DNA of 64,000 bases from Sulfurimonas hongkongensis (lineage in GTDB: Bacteria; Campylobacterota; Campylobacteria; Campylobacterales; Sulfurimonadaceae): assembly GCF_000445475.1 (NCBI RefSeq), contig NZ_AUPZ01000009.1:85566-149565 (forward strand), in the 5' to 3' direction. Within the stretch, counting starts at the first letter, position 1; every line of letters begins with the position of its first letter. The position numbers and the translations under genes were made by a program. Of this stretch, positions 17,569 to 26,960 are shown in pieces. Below the pieces are notes generated by a model, which saw only the letters and a list, made by a program, of their open reading frames with translations, was not told the DNA's origin and searched no databases.

Positions 17569-19514
17569 TCTTCTAATGGGAGCTTGATGGTAAATCTAGC
17601 TCCTTTATCTATATTTTCAACACTCAGGCTTCCTTGCATATTTTTTTCTATTATCATTTTTGACATGTAGAGTCCTATGCCAGTTCCTTGGTTTTTGTGC
17701 TTTGTGCTAAAGTATGGATCAAAGATTTTGTTCTTTATCTCTTTTGGTATCCCTCCGCCATTATCACTTACTAAAATATACGCATCTTTAGTATCTTTAT
17801 AGGCTCTTATCTCTATCTTTTTTTTATCTATTTTATTTGCTAAGAGTGCATCTTTTGCATTGTTTAAGATGATAAGCATAACTTGTTGAAGTTCATTTTT
17901 AACATTTAAAAGTCTTATATCTTTGTCAATGTCAAGGCTTACTTTTATGTTAGAGTACTCAAGCGTAGTTCCTATGATGCTTAGCATAGAGTCTATCACC
18001 TCATCAAGTAGATAACTCTCTTTTTTCTTGTCACTCTTATAGTAATTTCTAAAGTCATCAATGGTATCAGACATATATCTGATGTTGTTGTCTATGCCTT
18101 CGTGGATGCGGTTAAAGTCGTCATCACTTAGTTTGCTTAGTTGTTTTTTAAAGTACATATCTTGGTTTAACAGCCCTATGTCATTTAGAGGTTGTCTCCA
18201 CTGATGGGCGATTTGCTCTATCATCTCACCCATTGATGCTAGCCTTGATTGCTCAATGAGTATTTTATCTTTTTGCCTCGCCTTTTTTAGAGCTATCTCT
18301 ACTTCTAATTTTAGATTTTTGTTATGGTCTTTTAGCTTGTTAGTGTACTCATCGTGGAGCCGTTTAAGCCTTTCAGCAAGAGCTGCTGAGAGCAAAATCA
18401 TCTCAACACCTGATGCTGCTTGTTGTACATACTTCATAGCAAAATAGCCAGATATAAGATTAAATTTACTAAGTGTAAACAAGAGTGTTCCAAGCAAAAA
18501 TATCCCCCAACCTAGAACAAAGAGTCTTATAGAGTAGTAATCTTTTTTCATAACCATCCAACCAGCAACTAAAAGAACTAAAGGAATTATAATAGAAAGA
18601 GATGCACCCACTAATATAGTATATTTGTAAGGCATGAGTGCTGAGACAACTATGCCAAGGATTGAGAGATAGATAAATGGACCAAGAACATATTTGTCAT
18701 ATTTTGGGATATTATTTTTTGAATTTAAGAGACTTTGACTAAAGATTAGTTGGAAAAATATACTCGTAGAGATGAAAAACACCGCTCCTTTTTCTCTCAT
18801 CCAAGCATTTTCTTGCCAAACATAGAGCCACCCTAAGCCATCAAAAGAGAGTTGCCAAAGAGCATAAGATGCAACAAAAGCTATATATAAAACATAAATC
18901 TTCTCTTTTGTATATATATACGCTATAAGATTATAAAATATCAAAACAAGCAAGATTCCATAGTAGATACCAGAGAGACTTTGATGCAGATGGGTGTGTT
19001 CAAGAAGAGCCTTGCTACTTATAATCTCCATGGGAACGAGCATAGAACTTGAGGTTTTTACCTTTACATATAGCGTATGAGTCTCTGTAGAATTGTTTGT
19101 AAGAGAAAAAACAAGGTTGTGGTGCTTTATATCTCTTTCATAAAGCGGGTACAAATCTCCACTCTTTTTATGTGAAATAAGTTGATTATTTGCATCAAGC
19201 AAATATACATCCACAAAATCAAGCAAAGGATAGTCTATAGAGAGCCACCACTCTTTTCTTTTCATAGCTTCATTATAATTAAACTTAAGCCTAAACCAGT
19301 GTACTTTAGCGAGAAACCCAAAGTTTGGTATACATTCAGAGTATTTTTCAAACTCTTTGGTCTGTATATCTTTGAGTGTAGCATCTTCCTTTTCATCTAC
19401 ATAAAACTCAAGTTGGGTACCCAATATATAGGGTTCTTGCTCTTGAGTAACTCTTAATATTTCGCTCGAAGATAAAAAGCTAGCAAAAAATAATATTAAA
19501 AATAGACATCTCAT
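17565..19514 (-). CDS. 7TM-DISM sensor histidine kinase
   Basis: A 649-aa protein: signal peptide (1-17), periplasmic 7TMR-DISMED2-type beta domain (about 25-165), seven transmembrane helices (about 180-380), short coiled coil (385-420), HisKA with the phospho-acceptor His437 in IAHQWRQPLND, and a HATPase_c domain with N-box NNAKDAL, G1 DNGGGIP and G2 GTGIGLYMSK. DISM ectodomains usually bind carbohydrates or other small ligands. No response regulator is adjacent. It is divergently oriented from the mod operon. Confidence 0.92.
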   Translation of the reverse strand: MRCLFLILFFASFLSSSEILRVTQEQEPYILGTQLEFYVDEKEDATLKDIQTKEFEKYSECIPNFGFLAKVHWFRLKFNYNEAMKRKEWWLSIDYPLLDFVDVYLLDANNQLISHKKSGDLYPLYERDIKHHNLVFSLTNNSTETHTLYVKVKTSSSMLVPMEIISSKALLEHTHLHQSLSGIYYGILLVLIFYNLIAYIYTKEKIYVLYIAFVASYALWQLSFDGLGWLYVWQENAWMREKGAVFFISTSIFFQLIFSQSLLNSKNNIPKYDKYVLGPFIYLSILGIVVSALMPYKYTILVGASLSIIIPLVLLVAGWMVMKKDYYSIRLFVLGWGIFLLGTLLFTLSKFNLISGYFAMKYVQQAASGVEMILLSAALAERLKRLHDEYTNKLKDHNKNLKLEVEIALKKARQKDKILIEQSRLASMGEMIEQIAHQWRQPLNDIGLLNQDMYFKKQLSKLSDDDFNRIHEGIDNNIRYMSDTIDDFRNYYKSDKKKESYLLDEVIDSMLSIIGTTLEYSNIKVSLDIDKDIRLLNVKNELQQVMLIILNNAKDALLANKIDKKKIEIRAYKDTKDAYILVSDNGGGIPKEIKNKIFDPYFSTKHKNQGTGIGLYMSKMIIEKNMQGSLSVENIDKGARFTIKLPLED

Positions 19515-19568
19515 AAATTCTCCATAATTTAAGGATTATACATTAACTTTATAAAGTTTTTTTCATTA

Positions 19569-19620
19569 TTGACTTCTTTTTTTTAAAATGATAATATTTC
19601 GTTATATCTTTAAATACATA
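19569..19620 (+). promoter_or_regulatory. Probable mod operon promoter with a ModE-like half site
   Basis: TTGACT (19569-19574) and TAATAT (19592-19597) are 17 bp apart. TCGTTATAT (19599-19607) lies over the expected transcription start and resembles one half of the ModE operator; the second half (ATACATAA) is poor. Repression by molybdate-loaded ModE is therefore only a suggestion. Confidence 0.4.
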
Positions 19621-19638
19621 AAGCCCAAAAGGAATCTT

Positions 19639-20376
19639 ATGAAAAAACTACTTATGTTTTTTATACTCTCAACTGCCTTTGTTAGTGGCAGCACCATAAA
19701 TATAGCAGTAGCTGCAAATGTTAGTTATGCCATAGATGAACTAATCGCTGAATTTAACAAAACTCACAAAGATACAAAAGTAAAAGTTACTTTGGGAAGC
19801 AGTGGAAAACTGACTGCACAGATAAAACATGGTGCTCCTTACCATCTTTTTATGGCTGCAAATATGAAGTTCCCGCAATCACTTTATGATGACAAGATTG
19901 CTAAAGGTGCTCCTGTAGTCTACGCTTTAGGTTCTTTAGCGATTTTGAGCAAAGAGCAAAAAGATATGTCAAAGGGTATTGAGTTGTTAAAGAGCGATAA
20001 AATAGATAAAATTGCCATAGCAAATCCAAAAACTGCCCCCTACGGGACTGCTGCCATGGAGGCATTTGAGAATGCTGGCGTCTACAAGGATATAAAAAAT
20101 AAACTTATCTTTGCAGAGTCCATATCGCAAACTGTCTCATTTACTATAACAGCGGCAGACATAGGACTTATTGCAAAGTCATCTCTTTACTCAAAAACCA
20201 TGCTAAAATACAAACAAAATATAAACTGGGTAGAGGTAGATGCAAAGCTCTACACTCCAATAGAGCAAGGTATAGTTATGATAGAAAATGACAGAGAGAC
20301 AAAAGCCTTTTATGAGTTTATCTTAAGCAAGAGTGCAAAAGATATCTTTAGAAAATATGGTTACCTCGTGCCATGA
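19639..20376 (+). CDS. modA: Molybdate ABC transporter substrate-binding protein
   Basis: A 245-aa periplasmic binding protein with signal peptide MKKLLMFFILSTAFVSGS. ModA hallmarks are AAN near the mature N-terminus, LGSSGKLTAQIKHGAPYHLFMAAN and IANPKTAPYGTAAMEA, which line the oxyanion pocket. I start it at ATG 19639 after AAAGGA rather than at the in-frame ATG 51 bp upstream, because the signal peptide begins here. Its stop overlaps the next start (ATGA), so the mod genes are translationally coupled. Confidence 0.93.
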   Translation: MKKLLMFFILSTAFVSGSTINIAVAANVSYAIDELIAEFNKTHKDTKVKVTLGSSGKLTAQIKHGAPYHLFMAANMKFPQSLYDDKIAKGAPVVYALGSLAILSKEQKDMSKGIELLKSDKIDKIAIANPKTAPYGTAAMEAFENAGVYKDIKNKLIFAESISQTVSFTITAADIGLIAKSSLYSKTMLKYKQNINWVEVDAKLYTPIEQGIVMIENDRETKAFYEFILSKSAKDIFRKYGYLVP

Positions 20377-20774
20377 ACAGGTTTGAGTCCACAGTTACAA
20401 AGATTCAAACAAAAGAGAACTTAAACATTGTAAACTTTGAGTTTGCCTCTTACAAGCTCACTATGATGAGCTTAGATTTAGATGAATCCATAAGTGTCAA
20501 TAGCCAAGTTTTGCTCAGTGTAAAACCAACCCATATAGCCCTTGCAAAGGAATTTAGCGGAGCTATAAGCTACTCAAATCAACTTGATGCAAAGATTGTA
20601 GAAGTTGAAAATGGCGAGCTACTAAGCAATATAAAACTAAGCGTAGGTGATGCAAAGTTTGAGAGCATTATCACAAAAGATTCATCATCTCGGATGAATC
20701 TCGAAGCTGGGGATCTTGTAAAGATTTTTATAAAAGCTAGTGAACTCTCTATAAGTGAAATTATCATATGCTAG
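20373..20774 (+). CDS. Stand-alone double Mop/TOBE protein
   Basis: A 133-aa protein in which two TOBE-like halves can be seen: 1-65 (FESTVTKIQTKENLNIVNFE, then SQVLLSVKPTHIALA) and 70-133 (NQLDAKIVEVENGELLSNIKLSV, then AGDLVKIFIKASELSIS). Mop domains bind molybdate or tungstate. Inserted between modA and modB with overlaps at both ends, it may buffer or sense the oxyanion. It lacks the ModE DNA-binding domain. Confidence 0.72.
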   Translation: MNRFESTVTKIQTKENLNIVNFEFASYKLTMMSLDLDESISVNSQVLLSVKPTHIALAKEFSGAISYSNQLDAKIVEVENGELLSNIKLSVGDAKFESIITKDSSSRMNLEAGDLVKIFIKASELSISEIIIC

Positions 20775-21463
20775 AAACACTAAACGCTCTTGAGCTAACT
20801 CCCTTTGTCTTATCATTTAAACTGGCTGGACTTACGACTCTTATACTCTTTATACTTTGCTTACCTTTTGCTTGGTGGCTCTCTCAAACAAGATCAAAAT
20901 CAAAACCTATTTTTGAAGCTATCACTGCACTTCCTTTAGTTTTGCCTCCTTCAGTTTTGGGTTTTTACATCCTTATCATTCTCTCTCATAACTCGCCTGT
21001 TGGTGCTTTTTTTGATGAGTATTTTGGTATAAAGCTAGTCTTTAACTTTAGCGGTCTTGTAATTGCAAGCTGTTTTTACTCACTTCCGTTTATGGTTCAA
21101 CCTCTTCAAAATGGATTTTCCTCCATCAACAAAAATATGCTCGAGGCTTCATATATAGCAGGAAAGAGCAAAACCCAGACAGTTCTTAGAGTGGCACTTC
21201 CAAACATGAAACCTGCTGTAATGACTGCTATCATAGTCTCTTTTGCTCACACAGTTGGAGAGTTTGGAGTCGTTTTGATGTTAGGAGGAAGTATCCCAGG
21301 CGAGACGAAAGTTGCCTCTGTTGCCATCTATGAGATGGTTGAGATTATGGACTATACAAACGCTCATATCTACAGTGCCATTATGCTCCTCATCAGCTTC
21401 TCAGTGCTTCTTGCTGTCTATATCTTTAACCAAAAAACTAGAGCCATCGGACAATTTAGATGA
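20768..21463 (+). CDS. modB: Molybdate ABC transporter permease
   Basis: A 231-aa inner-membrane protein with about five to six helices. It contains the PLVLPPSVLGFYILI segment typical of ModB and the EAA loop EASYIAGKSKTQTVLRVALPNMKPAV that contacts the ATPase. GEFGVVLMLGGSIPGETKVASVAIYE is also a ModB hallmark. Overlaps of 7 bp upstream and 4 bp downstream place it within one operon. Confidence 0.93.
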   Translation: MLETLNALELTPFVLSFKLAGLTTLILFILCLPFAWWLSQTRSKSKPIFEAITALPLVLPPSVLGFYILIILSHNSPVGAFFDEYFGIKLVFNFSGLVIASCFYSLPFMVQPLQNGFSSINKNMLEASYIAGKSKTQTVLRVALPNMKPAVMTAIIVSFAHTVGEFGVVLMLGGSIPGETKVASVAIYEMVEIMDYTNAHIYSAIMLLISFSVLLAVYIFNQKTRAIGQFR

Positions 21464-22320
21464 TAAAGATAGATATAAAAAAAGAGCTCTTTGGCTCAAA
21501 CAAAGAGATGATGCTCGATGTAGATCTTGAGATAAAAGAGGGCGAGTTTTTGGCTCTTAGTGGAGTTAGTGGAAGTGGAAAGACTACACTTCTTAGAATC
21601 CTTGCAGGTTTTGAGGATGCAAAAGGAGTTATCAGCGTTGATGATGAGATTTGGCTAGATGCTAAAACTACACTTGCCCCGCAAAAAAGAGCTATCGGGT
21701 TTGTTTTTCAAGACTATGCACTCTTTAACAACATGAGCATTTTACAAAATCTTCTTTATGTAAAAAAAGACGAGGCTTTAGCCTCTCATCTCTTGGGTAT
21801 TACAGAACTAAGTGAGTTAAAAAATAGACATCCAAACACGCTAAGTGGTGGGCAAAAGCAAAGAGTTGCCCTTTGCCGTGCGATGATGGGTGAACCAAAA
21901 CTTCTTCTGATGGATGAACCACTCTCAGCACTTGATTCTAAGATGCGAACAAAACTTCAAAGTGAGATATTAGCCTTGCACAAGGAGTTTAAAACTACCA
22001 TCATCATGGTTAGTCATGACCCTAGCGAGATCTATAGACTAGCTTCAAGAGTTGTAGTTCTAGAGCAAGGTCTTATCATAAATGAGGGCAAACCAAAAGA
22101 TATACTTTTAAAGACTTCAGGAAGTCAGAAGTTCTCATTTAGTGGAGAGCTTTTAGATATAAAAAAAGTAGATGTGATTTTTGTAGCCATAGTTGCCATC
22201 GGACAGCAACTTGTAGAAGTAGTTATCACCCAAGATGAGGCAAAAAACCTCAAAGTCGGTGACACGGTAGAGCTAAGCACAAAAGCCTTTACTCCGATGT
22301 TAAGCAGTACGAAGCAATAA
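21460..22320 (+). CDS. modC: Molybdate ABC transporter ATP-binding protein
   Basis: A 286-aa ATPase with Walker A SGVSGSGKTT (34-43), signature LSGGQKQRVALCRA, Walker B LLLMDEPLSALD and switch MVSHD. The C-terminal 60 residues resemble a single Mop half (QQLVEVVITQDEAKNLKVGDTVEL). This is shorter than the 350-aa ModC of E. coli; the missing regulatory part may be supplied by the separate Mop protein encoded between modA and modB. Confidence 0.92.
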   Translation: MIKIDIKKELFGSNKEMMLDVDLEIKEGEFLALSGVSGSGKTTLLRILAGFEDAKGVISVDDEIWLDAKTTLAPQKRAIGFVFQDYALFNNMSILQNLLYVKKDEALASHLLGITELSELKNRHPNTLSGGQKQRVALCRAMMGEPKLLLMDEPLSALDSKMRTKLQSEILALHKEFKTTIIMVSHDPSEIYRLASRVVVLEQGLIINEGKPKDILLKTSGSQKFSFSGELLDIKKVDVIFVAIVAIGQQLVEVVITQDEAKNLKVGDTVELSTKAFTPMLSSTKQ

Positions 22321-22433
22321 AAAAACTACGAAACCGCGAAATTGTTCGGGGCTGGTGTTACTTTGAAGCCTTATAGCCTAGAGACATCGTGGAGAATGCC
22401 ATTGTATTCCTAAAATTCGGAGTTCCTTATATC
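22321..22433. other. GC-richer intergenic spacer, no gene found
   Basis: A 113-bp stretch between the ends of modC and the convergent cupin gene. It contains GAATGCCATTGTATTC, a near-palindrome, and is less AT-rich than its surroundings. Neither strand has a convincing ORF and it does not fold as a tRNA. It may be a degenerate dispersed repeat. Confidence 0.35.
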
Positions 22434-22766
22434 TTACCCTAAAGGTTGACTATATAGAGCCAGCCAAATAGTCTTGGCATCTGGCTTTGTCCATGAGACT
22501 CTATGTCTCTTATGAGCTCTTATATTTATATAATCCCCAGCCCCAAGCCGTACATCCTCATCACCTTCAAATGCCAAAATAGCCTCACCACAAAGAAGCA
22601 TAACCCACTCATCTCTATCTTGATCATACCACTCACCTTCTGGGGTAGTGTGACCTTGTGAGATGATTCGTTGAAGCTTAAAAGACTCTTTTTTGATGAT
22701 ATCTTCGAAGAGTTCTTCATCTAAGTTTGTAGTTATATCTAGAAAAACATTGGACTTTTTTGCCAT
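22434..22766 (-). CDS. Cupin-domain protein
   Basis: A 110-aa single-domain cupin. The strands EWYDQDRDEWVMLLCGEAILAFEG and VRLGAGDYINIRAHKRHRV hold the two cupin motifs: an acidic residue in the first and His residues (AHKRHRV) in the second, so a metal site is possible though the HxH of motif 1 is absent. Function is unknown. It lies 3 bp after the epimerase gene, so the two are likely cotranscribed. Confidence 0.82.
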   Translation of the reverse strand: MAKKSNVFLDITTNLDEELFEDIIKKESFKLQRIISQGHTTPEGEWYDQDRDEWVMLLCGEAILAFEGDEDVRLGAGDYINIRAHKRHRVSWTKPDAKTIWLALYSQPLG

Positions 22767-22769
22767 AAC

Positions 22770-23636
22770 TTAACTTATTATCTCTCTAAATGCATCTTCA
22801 AAGTAAGGGTACTTAAACTCAAACCCACTCTCTAAGAGTTTTTTAGGATAAACATCTTTTGAGTCAAGCATCACAGTGGCACCATCTGCAAAAGTTAGCC
22901 TTAAAATAAATTCAGGAACTCTGAAAAAAGTTGGTCTGTTTAAAACATCGCCCATTATTTTAGTCTGCTCACTGTTTGAGAGTGAGTGTGCGGTTGTAAA
23001 GTTTATAGCACCCTTTAACTCTGGAGTTTTGATGATAAACTCATATGCACGGACCAAGTCATCTATATGAATCCATGAGACTATCTGCTTACCGCTCCCT
23101 ATTTTTCCGCCGATACCCAACTTAAAAGGCAGTAACATTTTAGTCATTGCTCCGCCCTCTTTTGCGTAGATAACTCCAAATCTAGTTTGAACATTTCTAA
23201 CACCAATCTCAGATGCCCTTCTTGCCTCTGCTTCCCAATCTTTACAGATATTAGCTAGAAAATCATCGCTGAAATCTTTGGAGTCTTCATCATGTTTAAG
23301 TTCACTATCATATATGCCAACAGCAGATGCAGACATAAAAAGTTTTGGTTTTTCCCTGCATAAGCCCATCGCATCTACAAGTTTTCTAGTAGTATTTATC
23401 CTACTGCTATAAAGTCCTTTTTTATACTCATCACTCCAACGAGCGAGAATTGTAGTACCACTTAAGTTTATCAAAACATCGCAAGCTTCTATCTGTTTTG
23501 CTATATCTTCTATTTTTGTATCATCTCGTACTTTAATACCAATGACCTCGTTGTGTTTGGATTCAAACACTTCAGAGAGTTTTGAGCCAACAAGCCCACT
23601 TTGACCACAAATAACTATCTTAATTTTAAATGACAT
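22770..23636 (-). CDS. TIGR01777-family NAD(P)-dependent epimerase/oxidoreductase
   Basis: A 288-aa short-chain dehydrogenase-type protein of the YfcH/TIGR01777 group. It has an N-terminal Rossmann motif IVICGQSGLVGSKL, DVLINLSGTTILARWSDEYKK, SASAVGIYD, and a C-terminal DUF1731-type segment (VPEFILRLTFADGATVMLDSKDVYPKKLLESGF). Physiological substrate is unknown; plant relatives are linked to cell or plastid division. It is followed directly by the cupin gene. Confidence 0.9.
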   Translation of the reverse strand: MSFKIKIVICGQSGLVGSKLSEVFESKHNEVIGIKVRDDTKIEDIAKQIEACDVLINLSGTTILARWSDEYKKGLYSSRINTTRKLVDAMGLCREKPKLFMSASAVGIYDSELKHDEDSKDFSDDFLANICKDWEAEARRASEIGVRNVQTRFGVIYAKEGGAMTKMLLPFKLGIGGKIGSGKQIVSWIHIDDLVRAYEFIIKTPELKGAINFTTAHSLSNSEQTKIMGDVLNRPTFFRVPEFILRLTFADGATVMLDSKDVYPKKLLESGFEFKYPYFEDAFREIIS

Positions 23637-23699
23637 CTCACTCTCCTAGCTAGGATTATTAAGTGATTATATGTCAAATCATATAAGATTTCGCTTTGT

Positions 23700-26600
23700 T
23701 TATAAGTCTAGGAGTGCACTATTTCCTCTTGTTGCTTCAAAGCTTTTAAAGCTATGTGTTAAATTGTGGCTCAAGCTCTTTATCTCAGCTATAGCTGCTT
23801 CTAAATCTTTTAACGTACCTTTATTATATTGTTTGATTAAAGTATCTGTTCTCTTGTGCAAATCTTTATGATATTTTTCAACTTCTTTAAAAGAAGAGCT
23901 ATCTCTGTAGTGCTTCATACCAATATCATAAACCCATTCACCAAAACGGCACTCATGATAATCTAGCCTTGGAATTGTTGAGCTTAGTCCCTTAATATAA
24001 GCTAAAACACTGCTTAACCACGCTCTATGTTCTACTAAAGCATAAAGCAGAGGCAAATCTTCACGACTGATGGAGCTAGTATTTTTCCACTTTTCATTTG
24101 AGTCATAGTGGTTTATCCACTCCTCTATCTCTTGCGGTGGCATCGGATGAGCTATGATGTAGCCCTGAGCTATTTTACATCCAAGCTTAAGTAACATCTC
24201 TCCATGCTCAACACTCTCAACTCCCTCAGCAATAACATCACGTCTAAAAGCATTAGAGAGGCTAAGTATTCCATCCAATATAGCTAAATCATCAGAGTCT
24301 TCAAGCATTCCACAGACAAAACTTTTATCTATCTTTAACTCTCTTGCTGGGAGTCTCTTTAGGTATGTAAGAGAGGAGTAGCCAGTTCCAAAATCATCAA
24401 GTGAAAAAGTGATGCCGATATCTAGACAATCTTGCATAACCTGTGATATATGAACGATATCTTCTAAAGCACTAGTCTCTAGGACTTCAAGCACTAACTC
24501 ATTTGGTTTTACAGTTGGATACTTTTTCAAGAGATTTTCTAACTGCTCAACAAAGTCACTCTGTTGAAGTTGCATGGCATCTACATTTACACTAGTTGGT
24601 ACATTCACCCCCTTGCTTTTCCACTCACTCATCTGCTCCATTGCACTCTCTAAAACCCACTCTCCAATCCTGACGGATAAAATATGTCCATCTACTATTG
24701 GCAAAAATGTAGCAGGTGAGAGTATTCCATGCTTAGGGTGATTCCATCTTATCAAAGCCTCAGTTCCAACAACCTCTCCACTTTGCATATTTACTTTTGG
24801 TTGATAGTAAAGCACAAACTCTTCATTATCAAGCGCTTTTTGCATCTCATCTAAACTCTCATGGTGCGTTCTTATTTTCTCATCTTTGAGTGCATCAAAG
24901 ATATGGTAACGATTCTTTCCAAGTATCTTTGCTTGATACATAGCTTGGTCTGCTTGACGAAGAAGTTGGTCCGCATCTATCTCATCACCTGCATCAAAAA
25001 AGGTCACACCCAAACTTGCAGTAACTTGCATATTAAGATTGTCTATTACTATTTTTTGAGAACTAGCTTCTAAGAGTCTTCTTATCATAGCAAGGCTATC
25101 TTCATGCGTTTTAAGATCGAGCAAAACCACCACAAACTCATCTCCACCCAAGCGAGCTATAGTATCGCCCTCGCGGAGAGATTTTTTCATGTTTTTTGCT
25201 AAAAGTTCTAAAAACTTATCTCCATAGTTATGTCCATAAGTGTCATTGATGGCTTTAAACCCATCAAGATCAAGATAAACAATTGCAAATGAAAACTTAT
25301 GCCTATTTGATTGTTTTAGCGCTTGGTTGATGCGGTCTGAGAGTAAAACACGGTTTGGAAGTCCGGTTAATGCATCATAGTGTGCAATATGCTCTAAATG
25401 TTTTTCATGATGCTGTCTCTCTGTTATATCTCGTGAGATTCCTAGTACCCCCATCAAACTTCCATCGCTATGGTGCACTGGGGTCTTTGTAGCTTGAACT
25501 ATTTCTGAGTGCCCATCACTTGCAAATGTTATTGTCTCTTCATTTATACAAGTTTTGTTTGTTTGCATCACTTTCTTGTCGTTCATTCTAAATAAATCAG
25601 CAAGTTCTTTATCTACAAAGTCATAATCACTCTTACCAATTATATCTCTCTCTTTTGCACCAAAAAAATCTTCAAAACGCTTGTTACAAACTAAGTAGAT
25701 GCCATCTTTATCTTTTAACCAAACTAGGTCTGGGATATTTTGTATAAGTGTTTTAAGTAGTGCTCTTTCTCCAGAACGCTCTTTTTGTATCTGTTTTCTA
25801 TCATTAACATTTACAAGTGTTTTGCCAAATAGGTCGAGAATATCTATCTCATCTTGAGTAAATTCATGTTTAGTTTTTACAGTATCAAACCCTACAAAAC
25901 CTCTACACTCATCTTTTTTCATTAGTGGAATAGTTACTAAACTTTTTATATCTTGAGATATCAACATATCTCTAAACTCACTTTTTGGCATATGTAAAGT
26001 ATCTTGAACTAGTTTTATCTTTCCTTGTAGGTGCGCTTGTGTAAGCTCAGGCACTTTCTCGTTAGGAATATTTTGAAGTCTTTTTATTTGAGATAAAATC
26101 TCATCCCCGCACCACTCATAAGTGTTTGATGAAGCCCCTTTTTGCGTGTCATACTCAAAAATATAAGCCCTATCAGCCCCTACAAAAGTAGCCATACTCT
26201 CAAGTGATTTTTGTATAGCAGCATCTACTTTTTCTATTGGAAGATTTATAAATTGAGTTGAGATGTTTAGAAGAAGTTGTCTATACTCTTCTTGATATGC
26301 CATTTTTTTCTCATAAGCTTGATGTGATTTTAACTCACGCATCAAACTTAGTGTATTTAAAGATAGACTACCATATATGGAGAGGATTATATCTAGCAAA
26401 ACACCTCTTGAGTCACTCATTTTATCTTGTGCATAAGTTTTTGCATCTTTGATGGTGAGCCCATCTTGCAGATTAAAAACGATATAAGCCATATAACGAT
26501 CTCTATCTAGGATGTGAGATGCTAACCATCTTGTTAAAAACACAAGCGCTTCGTCTGCTAACTCGCTAAGAGGTTTTGCATTTTGCTCACGTTTAAGACG

Positions 26601-26891
26601 CTCTACAGTATCTACAAAACTTTGATGTGCTTCTTTATGCTCTTTGTTTAAGAGATCATTTGGTAGGTATTTATCCCAAATAGCCTCTTCTGTTTTAAAG
26701 TGATAACGCGCGTACTCTTTAAGTTCATCAAAGATAGTATGTAGACTTTTTTTATCTGATTTATATGCTACATTTGCTGCTAAATTATTTAGTATTTCAA
26801 CTAATTTTTTATGTTGAATATCTACCGTATCAAAACCAGTTTTAAAATGATCATCCCACGGAAAAATATCAATCGGTTTCATAGCATCCAC
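23700..26891 (-). CDS. Hemerythrin-GAF-PAS-GGDEF-EAL-CZB signalling protein
   Basis: A 1063-aa cytoplasmic protein. Domains in order: bacteriohemerythrin (1-140) with the di-iron ligands His27, His64, Glu68, His85, His89, His126 and Asp131; a linker helix; GAF (about 205-360); PAS (about 370-490); GGDEF with intact RLGGDEF; EAL with TEALIRW and DDFGTGYSSL; and a C-terminal CZB zinc-binding domain (EHRAWL ... ECRFGEWVYD ... YHKDLH). GGDEF makes and EAL degrades cyclic di-GMP, and both active sites look competent. O2 or redox input through hemerythrin is inferred. It has its own start after AGAAGTGG. Confidence 0.92.
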   Translation of the reverse strand: MDAMKPIDIFPWDDHFKTGFDTVDIQHKKLVEILNNLAANVAYKSDKKSLHTIFDELKEYARYHFKTEEAIWDKYLPNDLLNKEHKEAHQSFVDTVERLKREQNAKPLSELADEALVFLTRWLASHILDRDRYMAYIVFNLQDGLTIKDAKTYAQDKMSDSRGVLLDIILSIYGSLSLNTLSLMRELKSHQAYEKKMAYQEEYRQLLLNISTQFINLPIEKVDAAIQKSLESMATFVGADRAYIFEYDTQKGASSNTYEWCGDEILSQIKRLQNIPNEKVPELTQAHLQGKIKLVQDTLHMPKSEFRDMLISQDIKSLVTIPLMKKDECRGFVGFDTVKTKHEFTQDEIDILDLFGKTLVNVNDRKQIQKERSGERALLKTLIQNIPDLVWLKDKDGIYLVCNKRFEDFFGAKERDIIGKSDYDFVDKELADLFRMNDKKVMQTNKTCINEETITFASDGHSEIVQATKTPVHHSDGSLMGVLGISRDITERQHHEKHLEHIAHYDALTGLPNRVLLSDRINQALKQSNRHKFSFAIVYLDLDGFKAINDTYGHNYGDKFLELLAKNMKKSLREGDTIARLGGDEFVVVLLDLKTHEDSLAMIRRLLEASSQKIVIDNLNMQVTASLGVTFFDAGDEIDADQLLRQADQAMYQAKILGKNRYHIFDALKDEKIRTHHESLDEMQKALDNEEFVLYYQPKVNMQSGEVVGTEALIRWNHPKHGILSPATFLPIVDGHILSVRIGEWVLESAMEQMSEWKSKGVNVPTSVNVDAMQLQQSDFVEQLENLLKKYPTVKPNELVLEVLETSALEDIVHISQVMQDCLDIGITFSLDDFGTGYSSLTYLKRLPARELKIDKSFVCGMLEDSDDLAILDGILSLSNAFRRDVIAEGVESVEHGEMLLKLGCKIAQGYIIAHPMPPQEIEEWINHYDSNEKWKNTSSISREDLPLLYALVEHRAWLSSVLAYIKGLSSTIPRLDYHECRFGEWVYDIGMKHYRDSSSFKEVEKYHKDLHKRTDTLIKQYNKGTLKDLEAAIAEIKSLSHNLTHSFKSFEATRGNSALLDL

Positions 26892-26960
26892 TTCTTTAAA
26901 ATTATTATTGAGTATCTTAACAAATCTATCTAAAAATAGCTCTTAGCTTATACGTTTTTA

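Noticed and set aside
22321..22433. Possible tRNA or small RNA after modC
   Set aside because: No cloverleaf or clear stem-loop with a terminator could be built. Kept only as an unexplained spacer.
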